A stretch of DNA of 64,000 nucleotides. Origin: UBA5336 sp039818165 (GTDB lineage: Bacteria > Pseudomonadota > Alphaproteobacteria > Caulobacterales > Hyphomonadaceae). The stretch lies in assembly GCA_039818165.1 (NCBI GenBank), contig JBCBUL010000001.1, positions 186,001-250,000 of the forward strand, in the 5' to 3' direction. Under the pieces are notes generated by a model, which searched no databases, had not been told where the DNA came from, and saw only the letters and a list, made by a program, of their open reading frames with translations. Positions 32,683-42,386 of this stretch are shown here, piece by piece. The translations under genes and the position numbers were made by a program. The first letter of the stretch is position 1. Each line of letters starts with the position of its first letter.

Positions 32683-33186
32683 ATGTTGACGTTCGCCGCG
32701 CTGGCTTGCCTCTCCCTTTGCATTTTCGCCGCCCTGCATGATGTGGCCACGTTGAAAATTCCCAATTGGGTGAATGCATCCATCGCCGGCCTCGGAATTT
32801 CAGCGCTCGCCGTTTCAGGGTTGCCGCTGGTGGATATGGGCTGGCACCTTCTGATCGGGCTGATTGCTTTTGCCATTTCCTTCGCCCTGTTTTCGTTTGG
32901 CGTCTTCGGCGGCGGCGACGCCAAGATGATCCCAGCCGTAGCCCTGTGGATGGGGCCGGTGGCGATTGTACCCTTCCTGGTTTGGACAGCGTTCATCGGC
33001 GGCGGCATCGCCCTGGTGGGTTTGGCAGCGCGCTACGCGCCCTTGCCGCAAACAACACCGTCCTGGGTAACCAATACGCTTTCGCGCGGTGAAGGTGTGC
33101 CCTACGGCGTCGCGATTGCTGGCGGCGCCCTTTTGGCCGCCATTCACTCCCCGCTTCTTACCGCCCCGTTCGGGTTGCTGAATTAA
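32683..33186 (+). CDS. cpaA: Prepilin peptidase CpaA/TadV
   Basis: 167 aa, polytopic A24-family aspartic peptidase that cleaves Flp pilin and TadE-like pseudopilins at the inner membrane. Catalytic aspartates: Asp20 in HDVATLKIPNW and Asp79 in FGGGDAKM. About five to six transmembrane helices; it lacks the N-methylase domain of the longer PilD type, as expected for CpaA. An inverted repeat CTTTGCG/CGCAAAG lies 20-45 bases upstream. Confidence 0.92.
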   Translation: MLTFAALACLSLCIFAALHDVATLKIPNWVNASIAGLGISALAVSGLPLVDMGWHLLIGLIAFAISFALFSFGVFGGGDAKMIPAVALWMGPVAIVPFLVWTAFIGGGIALVGLAARYAPLPQTTPSWVTNTLSRGEGVPYGVAIAGGALLAAIHSPLLTAPFGLLN

Positions 33187-33276
33187 GCCCATTAACCATG
33201 CCTTAGCGCACGGCACCTAAAACGCGCTCATACGGGAAGGCTGCCCGATGTACCGGCCGAGTTTGGAGGATCGACC

Positions 33277-34158
33277 ATGTCACCAATGCGAATCATCATT
33301 CTCCTGATCGCGGCTGGCGCCGCCGCTGGTGCCGCGTTCCTGGTGCGCAACATGGCTCAGCAGCCTGCGCCAACCCCTGTCGAGGTCGCCCCGCCACCGG
33401 TTCAGGTGACTGAGGTGATCGAAGTACCCCAAACCCCGGTTCTGGTGGTCACGCGAGACGTTGCGGTGGGTGAACTGCTCTACCCGACGGATTTCGCCTG
33501 GAAAGAGTGGCCCGACGAAGCCATCAACATCAACTACTTTACGCAGGACGTATTCCCTTCCGCGAACGAAGACCTGTCAAACTCGGTCGTGCGCAAATCG
33601 ATGGTCGAGAACGAACCTGTCCTGCCACACAAAATCGTGCAGAAGGGCGAGGCTGGCTATATGGCCGCGCTGATTACCCCCGGTATGCGAGCTGTTTCCG
33701 TTGAGATCTCGGTGGACCGGGCCTCGGGCGGCTTCATTCTGCCCGGTGACCATGTGGACGTGCATATCTCCATGGAAGTCCAGGTGCTGGTGGACGGCGT
33801 CGAGGAGGCGCGTCCAACGACCCTTACGCTCATTGAAAATGTGAGGGTTTTGGCCATTGACCAGGCTTTCGGAGAGGGCACTGGTGGACAGTTCGCCATT
33901 GGTTCAACCGCGACCGTAGAGCTCTATCCCGAACAGGCCAGACTGCTCATCCTTGCCGATCGTCTTGGGGCCGTCACGATGACGCTCAGATCGCTCCAGG
34001 ATTTCGTTGAAGGCGGGCCGACCATGGCGCGGACCGACTTCTTGATCGACGTCCTGCCAACCGATGAGTTCGCTGACATTCGCGAGGAATCGGAAGTCCG
34101 TGTCTATCGAAATGGCGATGTGACCGTCGACCAGGTCGAAGAATTGGGTGGGAGTTGA
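33277..34158 (+). CDS. cpaB: Flp pilus assembly protein CpaB/RcpC
   Basis: 293 aa. N-terminal transmembrane helix (about 5-24), a Pro-rich stretch, an SAF domain (VLVVTRDVAVGELLYPTDFAW) and the RcpC domain (GMRAVSVEISVDRASGGFILPGDHVDV). Periplasmic component thought to work with the secretin CpaC. ATG 33277 has GGAGGA at six-base spacing. The sequence TTAACCAT in the upstream spacer resembles a CtrA half-site but lacks a correctly spaced partner. Confidence 0.92.
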   Translation: MSPMRIIILLIAAGAAAGAAFLVRNMAQQPAPTPVEVAPPPVQVTEVIEVPQTPVLVVTRDVAVGELLYPTDFAWKEWPDEAININYFTQDVFPSANEDLSNSVVRKSMVENEPVLPHKIVQKGEAGYMAALITPGMRAVSVEISVDRASGGFILPGDHVDVHISMEVQVLVDGVEEARPTTLTLIENVRVLAIDQAFGEGTGGQFAIGSTATVELYPEQARLLILADRLGAVTMTLRSLQDFVEGGPTMARTDFLIDVLPTDEFADIREESEVRVYRNGDVTVDQVEELGGS

Positions 34159-34163
34159 ACCCG

Positions 34164-35639
34164 ATGAAACTGACTCTCTTCAAATCCGCTGCGTGTGCGG
34201 TCGCCTTGGGTCTCGGCCTGGCGCCGCTCGCCCATGCCCAGAACCTCATAGGGCTTGAAATCGTCGATCCAGGCGATTCCGTTGTTACGCAGACCCTGAA
34301 ACTGGGCTTGAACAAGTCCACAGTGATCGACCTGCCGCGCCCAGCCGCAGATGTTGTCATCACCAATGCAGGCATTGCAGATGCCACCGTTCAGAGCCGC
34401 CAACGCATTATTTTCCGCGGCGTCCAGCTCGGCCAGACCAACGCGTTCCTCTTCGACTCCGAAGGGCGCGAGATCCTGAATCTCGAAATCGTTGTTGAGA
34501 ACGATCTGGCGGGTCTCGATGAGCTTCTCGCGCGCCACCTTCCCCAGGCGCGTGTGACGACCGAGGCCGTGAATGGTTCGATTATTCTGACAGGCACAGT
34601 CGATGATGCCGCTCAGGCCGCGCAGGTGCTCGATCTCGTCAATCTCTACGAGACAGCCAACGTGGTGAACCTCTTAAATGTGGCTGCCGCTGATCAAGTT
34701 TTGCTGGAAGTGCGCATCGTTGAGATGTCCCGCACCTTCCTTAAGCAGCTCGGCATTCGCCCCGAGGGCAATACAAGCTTTGGTGATGCCGAGACGTTTG
34801 TCGAAGGTGACGTTCTGATTACAGACCCGGCAACGGGGCTGGTCACGGGCACAGAAACGCAAGCTATTCCAAACAATCGCACGCTGGATGGACAGGCTGG
34901 TTTTCAGGGCACGGGCTTCGCTGGCGGGTTTGGCGCAGAGCTCGGCTACCAGAACTTTGTCGGCAGTCTGCTGCAGTCTGAGGTCAGCATCGACATCGAC
35001 GCACTGGAGCGTGTGGGTGTGGCACGTACGCTCGCCGAGCCGAATCTGACGGCGCTTTCGGGCGAGACAGCGACCTTCCAGGCGGGCGGCGAGTTCGCCG
35101 TGCCGACACCGGCCGCCCTGAACGGCACGGCAGGGGTGGAATTCAAGCAATTCGGTATCGGCCTGGGCTTCACGCCCACTGTCATGACCGAAAACCGTAT
35201 CGCGCTGAAAGTGGCGACCGAGTTCTCCGAACTTGCCGCCCAGGGCGCTGTTGGTGGCATTCCATCGCTGACGACACGGAAAGTGGAAACCAATGTAGAG
35301 CTGCCATCTGGCCGCTCCATGATGATTGCGGGCCTTATCCAGTCGCGCACGCGCCAGGAGCTCGATCAGATCCCGGGCATCAAGAATGTGCCTGTGCTGG
35401 GCAGCCTCTTCCAGTCACGTGACTTCACCAATGACGAGACCGAACTGGTGATCATGATCACGCCCTATCTCGTCGATTCCGCTTCCAAACATGACATGCG
35501 CACGCCTGCGGATGGCTTTGCCAATCCGAGTGACCGCGACGCCATCCTCTTTGGCCGCCTGAACCAGATGTACAGCAATGGCGATGCGCGCCTCAACGCC
35601 AACACTTACCGCGCCCCTGTCGGCTTTATCGAAGAATAG
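34164..35639 (+). CDS. cpaC: Flp pilus secretin CpaC/RcpA
   Basis: 491 aa outer-membrane channel. Signal peptide (about 1-25, AHAQ), N-terminal pilus assembly/BON-like domain (VIDLPRPAADVVITNAGIADATV, then VTTEAVNGSIILTGTVDD), then the secretin domain (VLLEVRIVEMSRTFLKQLGI to ETELVIMITPYLV). ATG 34164 with GGGAG nine bases upstream gives the signal peptide; the TTG nine bases earlier is not needed. Follows cpaB by 5 bp. Confidence 0.94.
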   Translation: MKLTLFKSAACAVALGLGLAPLAHAQNLIGLEIVDPGDSVVTQTLKLGLNKSTVIDLPRPAADVVITNAGIADATVQSRQRIIFRGVQLGQTNAFLFDSEGREILNLEIVVENDLAGLDELLARHLPQARVTTEAVNGSIILTGTVDDAAQAAQVLDLVNLYETANVVNLLNVAAADQVLLEVRIVEMSRTFLKQLGIRPEGNTSFGDAETFVEGDVLITDPATGLVTGTETQAIPNNRTLDGQAGFQGTGFAGGFGAELGYQNFVGSLLQSEVSIDIDALERVGVARTLAEPNLTALSGETATFQAGGEFAVPTPAALNGTAGVEFKQFGIGLGFTPTVMTENRIALKVATEFSELAAQGAVGGIPSLTTRKVETNVELPSGRSMMIAGLIQSRTRQELDQIPGIKNVPVLGSLFQSRDFTNDETELVIMITPYLVDSASKHDMRTPADGFANPSDRDAILFGRLNQMYSNGDARLNANTYRAPVGFIEE

Positions 35640-35650
35640 GAGACCCTCCC

Positions 35651-36328
35651 GTGAGCGTTACGAAACTCTCCAAATTCCTCCTGGCCGGCGCCGCGCTGGC
35701 AGCTTTCGGCGCCTGTTCGAACAATGATCTCGCGCTGCCGGAGAACGTGCAGCTGGAGGGCTTGCCGTTCGATAATAATCGCATCGGCGTTGAGCGCGTT
35801 ACCGAAGTGCTCGAGATCGAGATCAACCCGCTTTATCCTGAATTGCGCCTGGCAGACCGTCGCGCGCTTGAGCGGTTCGTTGCTGCCTATCGCGACCGCG
35901 GCCATGGCGAACTTGTGATGGCGATGCCGGAAAACGGGCTCTACCCGGACGCATCGATTGAGGCGCTTAAAAACGTGCGCAACCTGGCTTGGGAAAGCGG
36001 GATTTCCTGGGAACAGATTTCCGGCTCGGCCTACAATGCCAACGGCGCCAACGCGCCCATTTTGCTGGCGTTTGACGCCTATGAAGCCGTGGCGCCTGAG
36101 TGTCTCTCTCTCGCGGCTTACGACATGTCAGACATCTCAAGCAACAATGAGCCAGCCTATTATGGCTGCGCGGTACGCAACAATATCGCGATGATGCTCG
36201 CCGATCCCGGTGACTTGCTCTCGCGGCGTGAAATCAGCCCTGGTGAGAACTCCAGGGTCTCCATTGTGATGGAAGCATATCGGTCAGGCAATTGGGGCGG
36301 CGGCGAAGCGGTCGGCGTAGGCGGATAG
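35651..36328 (+). CDS. cpaD: Pilus assembly lipoprotein CpaD
   Basis: 225 aa with lipobox FGAC near residue 21 and CpaD-like motifs: LRLADRRALERFVAAYRDRG, GSAYNANGANAPILLAFDAYEAVAPEC-type middle and YYGCAVRNNIAMMLADPGDLL at the end. An outer-membrane lipoprotein probably helping secretin assembly. GTG start at 35651 follows GGAG. Eleven bases after cpaC. Confidence 0.88.
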   Translation: MSVTKLSKFLLAGAALAAFGACSNNDLALPENVQLEGLPFDNNRIGVERVTEVLEIEINPLYPELRLADRRALERFVAAYRDRGHGELVMAMPENGLYPDASIEALKNVRNLAWESGISWEQISGSAYNANGANAPILLAFDAYEAVAPECLSLAAYDMSDISSNNEPAYYGCAVRNNIAMMLADPGDLLSRREISPGENSRVSIVMEAYRSGNWGGGEAVGVGG

Positions 36329-36370
36329 ACACGCCCATGACCGGCGTCAGTAGGATTTGGAGTAGGTTCG

Positions 36371-37813
36371 ATGGGAAAAGACAGCGCACTGTTTGAAGAC
36401 GATTTCGACTTCGATCTCGAAACCTTTGACGATACCGACCTCGAGACCGAAGACACCGATTTGGGCCTGGAAGGGCTTGAAAGTGCTGTGGAAGACGTGG
36501 CCGACGACCAGACCGTTGGCGTTGACCTCGATCCTCCGGCGAAAGAGCTGACCCCGTTCGAGAGCGAAGACACCTCAGCCAGCGAGCCTGTTGCTGAGCT
36601 GCCGGACCTGGTGCCCGAGATGGGAGACAAACCCATCCCGGCAATTTCCGTTCTTGCCTTCATCGAGAATAGCGAAACGCGCGAACTGATTGAAGCGATG
36701 GCCGGCGACCGGCGCATGAACCGCGCCAGCGTGGAGGTGTTCGAAGGCGGTCTTGAAGCCGCAACGGCCTATCTGACGGAAAACGCCACGCCCAACCTTT
36801 TGCTGATCGAAAGCACTGCGCCGGGCCCCCAAATGGTGGCACAAATCGATCGCCTCGCGGAACACTGCGACGAAGGCGTCGAAGTTATGGTCATCGGTGC
36901 GACGAACGACATTCCGCTCTATCGTCAACTCGTCGCGCGCGGCGTCAGCGAGTATCTGGTCCCGCCCATCCAGCCGCTGCAGATCATTCGATCAATTTCT
37001 GACCTGTTTACGGATCCCGACGCGCCGTTCCTGGGTCGCTCGATTGCCGTGGTCGGCGCCAAGGGTGGCGTTGGCAGCTCGACCATCGCCCACAACCTGG
37101 CCTGGTCCATGGCAGAAAATGCCCGGCGCAACACGACGCTGGTCGACCTAGACGTATCCTTCGGCACCACGGCGCTGGATTTCAACGAAGATCCTGCGCA
37201 GACCGTCGTGGACGCGTTGCTCGACCCGGACCGCGCCGACGAAGCCGTGGTCAATCGCCTCCTCGCCCGCGCCACAGACCGGCTTTCGCTGTTTGCTGCG
37301 CCGGCAACCGTGGCCGACATGCCGGAGATCCCCACCGAGGCCTATGGCAAGGTGATCGAAACCGTGCGCCGCAACACGCCCTATGTGATCCTCGACTTGC
37401 CGCATGCCTGGAACCCCTGGGTGATGCAAACCCTGGTGGATGCCGATGAGTTGGTCATTGTCTGCCAACCCGATCTTGCATCCCTGCGCAATGGCAAAAA
37501 CATCATCGACCAGCTGACGGCCGAGCGGCCCAATGATACCGCGCCCCGCCTGGTTCTGAACATGGTCGGCATACCGAAGCGCCCAGAAATCCCCGTGAAG
37601 GATTTCGCTGCGGCTATTGGGTTTGAGCCGGAGATTGTGCTGCCGTTCGATCCGCACCTGTTCGGGATTGCGGCCAATAATGGCCAGATGATTTCCGAGA
37701 CCGACCCGGCGTCCAAGCCATCCCTGGCGATTGATCACCTCGCCTCGGCTATCAGTGGCCAGACAGTGCAACAACCCACCAAGAGCTTGCTTGCCAAGCT
37801 GATGGGTAAGTAG
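36371..37813 (+). CDS. cpaE: Pilus assembly ATPase-like protein CpaE/TadZ
   Basis: 480 aa. A very acidic N-terminus (1-70, many Asp/Glu), a receiver-like domain (about 95-210) and a MinD/ParA-type ATPase domain with deviant Walker A VGAKGGVGSST and DLDVSFGTTALDF, then LDLPHAWNPWV. TadZ proteins localise the pilus machine, often to a cell pole. Middle of the cpaA-H run; the cpaF start is 17 bp downstream. Confidence 0.93.
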   Translation: MGKDSALFEDDFDFDLETFDDTDLETEDTDLGLEGLESAVEDVADDQTVGVDLDPPAKELTPFESEDTSASEPVAELPDLVPEMGDKPIPAISVLAFIENSETRELIEAMAGDRRMNRASVEVFEGGLEAATAYLTENATPNLLLIESTAPGPQMVAQIDRLAEHCDEGVEVMVIGATNDIPLYRQLVARGVSEYLVPPIQPLQIIRSISDLFTDPDAPFLGRSIAVVGAKGGVGSSTIAHNLAWSMAENARRNTTLVDLDVSFGTTALDFNEDPAQTVVDALLDPDRADEAVVNRLLARATDRLSLFAAPATVADMPEIPTEAYGKVIETVRRNTPYVILDLPHAWNPWVMQTLVDADELVIVCQPDLASLRNGKNIIDQLTAERPNDTAPRLVLNMVGIPKRPEIPVKDFAAAIGFEPEIVLPFDPHLFGIAANNGQMISETDPASKPSLAIDHLASAISGQTVQQPTKSLLAKLMGK

Positions 37814-37830
37814 GGAGCGCGGGCTGAACC

Positions 37831-39276
37831 ATGGGATTTGGCAAGAAACAAGCTGGCGGCGTTGCAACCGCGCCGAGCCCGAAGGCAGCGGCGCCGAAGT
37901 CGAAACCTGAAGCGAAGGCGCCTGCGCCGGAGCCAAAGAAGCCTGTAGCCAAAGCGCCTGTTCCCCAGGCTGAGCCTGAGCCGGTTCGCGACGTCGATAC
38001 CCGCTCTGAGGCGTACTACACAACCAAGATGACCATCTTCAATGCGTTGATCGACACCATCGATCTGGCGCAGTTGGCGCAGCTTGATCCGGAAAGTGCG
38101 CGCGAGGAAATCCGCGACATCGTCGTCGAAATCATCGCCATCAAGAACGTGGTGATGTCGATTTCAGAGCAGGAACAACTGCTCGACGATATCTGTAACG
38201 ACGTGCTCGGCTACGGCCCGCTCGAGCCGCTTCTGGCCCGCGATGACATTGCCGATATCATGGTGAACGGTGCGGATACCTGCTACATTGAGGTAAGCGG
38301 CAAGATTGAGCGGACCAACATCCGGTTCCGCGACAACGCCCAGCTGATGAACATCTGTCAGCGCATCGTGTCCCAGGTTGGCCGACGCGTGGACGAAAGC
38401 TCTCCCATCTGTGACGCGCGTCTTCTGGATGGCTCGCGTGTGAACGTTATCGCCCCTCCGCTGGCGATTGATGGGCCAACACTCACCATTCGTAAGTTTA
38501 AGAAGGACAAGCTGCGCCTACAGGACCTTGTGAATTTCGGTTCAATCTCTCCTGCAGGCGCTGAAATCCTTCGAATCATTGGTCATTCGCGTTGCAATGT
38601 TCTGATTTCAGGCGGTACGGGCTCTGGTAAAACCACCCTGCTGAATTGCCTGACGGGTTTCATCGAGCCCGGTGAACGGGTCATCACCTGCGAAGACTCC
38701 GCGGAATTGCAGCTCCAGCAGCCCCACGTGGTGCGCCTTGAAACCCGCCCACCGAACATTGAAGGGTCTGGCGAGATTTCCATGCGCGATCTCGTGAAGA
38801 ACTGTCTGCGGATGCGTCCTGAGCGGATCATCGTGGGCGAGGTGCGTGGGCCGGAAGCGTTCGACCTCTTGCAGGCCATGAACACAGGTCACGATGGCTC
38901 CATGGGAACGCTGCACGCCAACACCCCGCGCGAGGGGCTGAGCCGTGTGGAATCGATGATCACCATGGGCGGCTTTTCGCTGCCGGCGAAAACGATCCGC
39001 GAAATGATCGTCGGCTCGATCGACATTGTGGTCCAGGCGTCGCGCCTTCGCGATGGCTCCCGGAAGATCATGAACGTGACCGAAGTGATGGGCCTGGAAG
39101 GTGACACAGTCATTCTCCAGGACGTGCTGAAGTACGAAATCGACGGCGAGGATGAGAACGGCAAGGTGAAGGGTGCCCACAGGGGCACGGGTATTGGTCG
39201 CCCCCGCTTCTGGGAACGTGCGTCGTACTACAACCTTGAAAGTGATCTGGCCAAGGCGCTGGACGAGTTGGGCTAG
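37831..39276 (+). CDS. cpaF: Pilus assembly/secretion ATPase CpaF/TadA
   Basis: 481 aa hexameric motor for pilus extension and retraction. Ala/Pro/Lys-rich N-terminal 55 residues, helical region, then the GSPII_E ATPase: Walker A GGTGSGKTTLLN (261-272), RLETRPPN, Walker B region RMRPERIIVGEVRGPEA and HDGSMGTLHANTPREGLSR (His box). Start ATG after GGGAGCG. Standard order with cpaE and tadB/tadC genes. Confidence 0.96.
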   Translation: MGFGKKQAGGVATAPSPKAAAPKSKPEAKAPAPEPKKPVAKAPVPQAEPEPVRDVDTRSEAYYTTKMTIFNALIDTIDLAQLAQLDPESAREEIRDIVVEIIAIKNVVMSISEQEQLLDDICNDVLGYGPLEPLLARDDIADIMVNGADTCYIEVSGKIERTNIRFRDNAQLMNICQRIVSQVGRRVDESSPICDARLLDGSRVNVIAPPLAIDGPTLTIRKFKKDKLRLQDLVNFGSISPAGAEILRIIGHSRCNVLISGGTGSGKTTLLNCLTGFIEPGERVITCEDSAELQLQQPHVVRLETRPPNIEGSGEISMRDLVKNCLRMRPERIIVGEVRGPEAFDLLQAMNTGHDGSMGTLHANTPREGLSRVESMITMGGFSLPAKTIREMIVGSIDIVVQASRLRDGSRKIMNVTEVMGLEGDTVILQDVLKYEIDGEDENGKVKGAHRGTGIGRPRFWERASYYNLESDLAKALDELG

Positions 39277-39279
39277 GAC

Positions 39280-40308
39280 ATGAACGAAGACCTGATCATA
39301 TACGGCATTGCTGGATTGGCGTTCCTTGCAATCGCAGGGGTTGGACTGGCCTTCGCCGGTGGTGGATCAGGCGAAGCGGTTGCGAAACGCGCCAAGCAAT
39401 TGTCCAACGACAAGAAAGATCGCGTGAGCAAGGCGCGCAATGAAAAGCAGGATAGTCGGCGTCGCCAGACACAACAGATGCTCGACAGGCTGCGCACGGA
39501 AAACGAAGCCCGGAAGCGTTCAATCATGCCGCGCGATATCGGCTCGCGTCTCAAGCAGGCTGGGCTGGACGTTCCAATATCGGCTTTCTGGATCGCCTCT
39601 GTGGTCTTGGGGCTGACAGCAGCCACCGTGGCTTATATTTCCGGCGCGGATGGTGCCACTGTCAGCGGCATTGAGCTGCGCTCGCGACCTGTCGTGATCT
39701 TCGCGGCCGGGTTTGCAGGCTTCCTGGGACTGCCACGTTTCCTGCTGGGCTTTCTGGCAGGGATGCGGAACAAGAAACTGACCAACCAGTTTGCCGACGC
39801 CATCGATATTATTGTGCGGGGTGTAAAATCCGGCCTGCCGCTGAATGAATGTCTTCAGATTATTGCGCGGGAAAGCCCCGATCCGCTCTCAACGGAATTC
39901 CAACAGCTGTCTGACAACATCCGCATGGGCAACACAGTCGAGCAGGCATTGGGAAAATTCTACCAGAGCGTCCCGCTGCCCGAGGTGAACTTCTTCGTCA
40001 TCGTGCTGAACATTCAGTCCAAGTCGGGCGGTAACCTTTCGGAAGCCCTGGGCAACCTCTCAAGCATCATCCGGTCGCGCAAAATGATGCGTGAGAAGAT
40101 CAAGGCGATGTCGTCGGAGGCGAAAGCGTCCGCCATGATTATTGGCTCATTGCCGTTTGCCGTGGGCGGCATGGTCTACATGACTACCCCCGAATACGTG
40201 ATGAAACTCTTCACCACATCTCTCGGCCATACCTTCCTGGCAGGCGGTGCCTTCTGGATGTTCTGCGGCATCATGGTGATGCGCAACATGATCAACTTCG
40301 AGATCTAG
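39280..40308 (+). CDS. tadB: TadB/CpaG inner-membrane platform protein (T2SSF domain)
   Basis: 342 aa. N-terminal transmembrane segment, a charged cytosolic region, then paired helices (about 105-165) and the type II secretion F domain (FADAIDIIVRGVKSGLPLNECLQI, then MREKIKAMSSEAKASA). C-terminal helices at about 285-305 and 320-340. Forms the pilus platform with TadC and CpaF. Starts three bases after cpaF. Confidence 0.92.
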   Translation: MNEDLIIYGIAGLAFLAIAGVGLAFAGGGSGEAVAKRAKQLSNDKKDRVSKARNEKQDSRRRQTQQMLDRLRTENEARKRSIMPRDIGSRLKQAGLDVPISAFWIASVVLGLTAATVAYISGADGATVSGIELRSRPVVIFAAGFAGFLGLPRFLLGFLAGMRNKKLTNQFADAIDIIVRGVKSGLPLNECLQIIARESPDPLSTEFQQLSDNIRMGNTVEQALGKFYQSVPLPEVNFFVIVLNIQSKSGGNLSEALGNLSSIIRSRKMMREKIKAMSSEAKASAMIIGSLPFAVGGMVYMTTPEYVMKLFTTSLGHTFLAGGAFWMFCGIMVMRNMINFEI

Positions 40309-40317
40309 GGGGCGCGT

Positions 40318-41283
40318 GTGGAGAGCTTCGCTGAGACCTTCCTGAACGGACCAACCCTCGCCTCGATCCTGGCGGCGGCGGCCATGTTTGCAACGATCGT
40401 TTCGTTGTCGCTGCCCGCGCTAAAGGGCGACAAGCTCGAAACACGCCTAAAGGCCGTAACCACCCAACGCGAGCGGTTGCGCAAGCAATCTCGTGCCCGG
40501 CTGGAACAGGACGGAAAATCGATCCGCCGCGAAGCCAAGGGCACAATGGCGGACATCACAAAGAAGCTGAACCTGGCGACGCTTCTCGAAGACCCGAATG
40601 TGGAGCAAAGCCTGGCGCAAGCGGGCTTTCGCGGGCCGAAACCCATCGCAACCTTCTACTTCTTCCGGTTCTCGCTGCCCTTTGTGGGCGCAATCGCGAC
40701 CTTCATCTACATCTTCTTTGTCAACGATATGGGGTTTGAGCCCATCCAGAAATACGGCGCGATCCTGTTTGGTGCAGCGGCGGGTTTCTATGCGCCGACC
40801 ATGTATATCGGGAACCTGAAACAAAAGCGTCAGGCTTCGATTATGAAGGCCTTTCCCGACGCGTTGGACATGCTGCTGATCTGTGTTGAATCCGGTATGT
40901 CGATTGAGATGGCCTTCGGTAAGGTAGGCAGTGAGATCGGATCGGCGTCGCCTGAACTTGCCGAAGAACTGACGCTGACGACGGCAGAGCTTTCCTACCT
41001 GCCCGAGCGGCGGATGGCCTATGAAAACCTGGCCAAGCGGACGGGCCATGAGGGGGTGAAATCGGTTTGTATGGCCCTCGTCCAGGGCGAACGCTACGGT
41101 ACGCCCCTTGGCGACGCCCTGCGCGTAATGGCCAAGGAAAACCGGGATATGCGCATGTCCGAGGCCGAGAAGAAGGCAGCCGCCCTGCCTGCCAAGCTGA
41201 CCGTGCCCATGATCGTATTCTTCCTGCCAGTGCTGTTCGTTGTGGTGCTCGGCCCGGCGTATATCAACTTCCAGGAAATGTAG
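40318..41283 (+). CDS. tadC: TadC/CpaH inner-membrane platform protein (T2SSF domain)
   Basis: 321 aa, partner of TadB. T2SSF core with PDALDMLLICVESGMSIEMAFGKV and EGVKSVCMALVQGERYGTPLGDALRVMAKENRDMR; hydrophobic helices near 20-35, 120-160 and 290-315. GTG start ten bases after the tadB stop. Last gene of the plus-strand tad operon and followed by a bidirectional terminator. Confidence 0.92.
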   Translation: MESFAETFLNGPTLASILAAAAMFATIVSLSLPALKGDKLETRLKAVTTQRERLRKQSRARLEQDGKSIRREAKGTMADITKKLNLATLLEDPNVEQSLAQAGFRGPKPIATFYFFRFSLPFVGAIATFIYIFFVNDMGFEPIQKYGAILFGAAAGFYAPTMYIGNLKQKRQASIMKAFPDALDMLLICVESGMSIEMAFGKVGSEIGSASPELAEELTLTTAELSYLPERRMAYENLAKRTGHEGVKSVCMALVQGERYGTPLGDALRVMAKENRDMRMSEAEKKAAALPAKLTVPMIVFFLPVLFVVVLGPAYINFQEM

Positions 41284-41316
41284 GGCGGCGGCCCGCGTGC
41301 CGCATTGCCTGCCGAC

Positions 41317-41356
41317 AAAAAAAGACCCGCTGCACATCATGGCGCAGCGGGTTTTT
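41317..41356. terminator. Bidirectional terminator between tadC and the TadD-like gene
   Basis: Seven A, then CCCGCTGC (41326-41333) pairing with GCAGCGGG (41344-41351), then five T. It can end transcription on both strands between convergent genes. Confidence 0.9.
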
Positions 41357-41379
41357 GCGTTATCGGGTTGCCGTGGAGA

Positions 41380-42267
41380 TCAGCCCTCAGAGCTGCGCCG
41401 AAGGGAAGGGGCGCGAGCGGAGGCTTCTTCTTTTGCAGTTTCGGTCGGCGCATCATTGGTGGTTGCCTCGGGTGCGATCGAGGCTGGAGCGGCATCACCC
41501 CGCAACTCGCGCAACAAATCCGCATTCCGGCGCATCGTCTCTTCGGGGGCATCCCCAGCAGCAGCGATCATTTCATCGAACCGACCTTGCAGACCGAGCA
41601 CGAGGGCGAGGTTCTGGCGTACATTGGAGTTCGCGCCCTCGAGGCTGGCTGCCTTGCGGAGCTGAGCTTCGGCAGCATCAAGGTCACCCGACAGGGCGAG
41701 CGACAATCCGAAATTGGACAGGGTCGCGACCCTATTGGGGTCGATTTCAAGGGCTTGGCGGTAGGCCACCTGAGCTGTGACATGATCTCCCAGACGGTCA
41801 TTTGTCAGGGCCAGTGACGCCAGGATGGCCGCATCTGCCGGAGCGATGACGGCGGCGGCCTGCAAGGCCCGGCGTGCGCCAGCAAAGTCGTTTGTCGCAG
41901 TCATGCTGCGCGCTTTCAGGCGTTTCACTTCGGCGGAGAAGGGATGGATAACTTCCGTCTCCGTCATCAACTGAACAATACGCTCATGGCTGCCGATACC
42001 GGCGAGCGCACGGGCGAAATCGAGCGCGGTGTCGAGATCTTCTGGCGTTTTCGCATATTCGACAGCCCAGAAGTTTGCCCGTTCGAGCGGTGGCATCCGA
42101 TTGGCGATTTCGCGCTCTTCCGCTGTGGCGGGCATGAACTGCGGATCTGTTTCGGGCGCGACCTCTGACTGAACCGGAAGATCAGCACTGCCATCTGTTG
42201 CACAACCGCCCAGGGCGATTGCTGCGGCCACCACCAGAGACAGTTTGCCTTTTTGGGCACTGGACAT
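41380..42267 (-). CDS. TadD-like TPR lipoprotein
   Basis: 295 aa. Lipobox LGGC (Cys22), then three to four tetratricopeptide repeats between about 85 and 230 (for example AAILASLALTNDRLGDHVTAQVAYRQALEIDP and the following NRVATLSNFGLSLALSGDLDAA repeats). A disordered Ala/Thr-rich tail follows. TadD lipoproteins help pilus biogenesis at the outer membrane; convergence with tadC and the repeat type support this call. Transcribed opposite to the cpa genes. Confidence 0.83.
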   Translation of the reverse strand: MSSAQKGKLSLVVAAAIALGGCATDGSADLPVQSEVAPETDPQFMPATAEEREIANRMPPLERANFWAVEYAKTPEDLDTALDFARALAGIGSHERIVQLMTETEVIHPFSAEVKRLKARSMTATNDFAGARRALQAAAVIAPADAAILASLALTNDRLGDHVTAQVAYRQALEIDPNRVATLSNFGLSLALSGDLDAAEAQLRKAASLEGANSNVRQNLALVLGLQGRFDEMIAAAGDAPEETMRRNADLLRELRGDAAPASIAPEATTNDAPTETAKEEASARAPSLRRSSEG

Positions 42268-42386
42268 GTCGCATTACCTCACGTTCTAAGGATGTCGAAA
42301 GATGTGCGCAGGCCCCGGTCAAGGACTGGTTAACGCTGCGGGCTCATCCCTTAACTTTTCTGCGCTTTTTCCCTGGAGGAGCCAAA

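Noticed and set aside
33190..33200. TTAACCAT as a CtrA binding site upstream of cpaB
   Set aside because: Only a half-site: the nearest TTAA is five, not seven, bases away, so the full TTAA-N7-TTAA pattern is not met.
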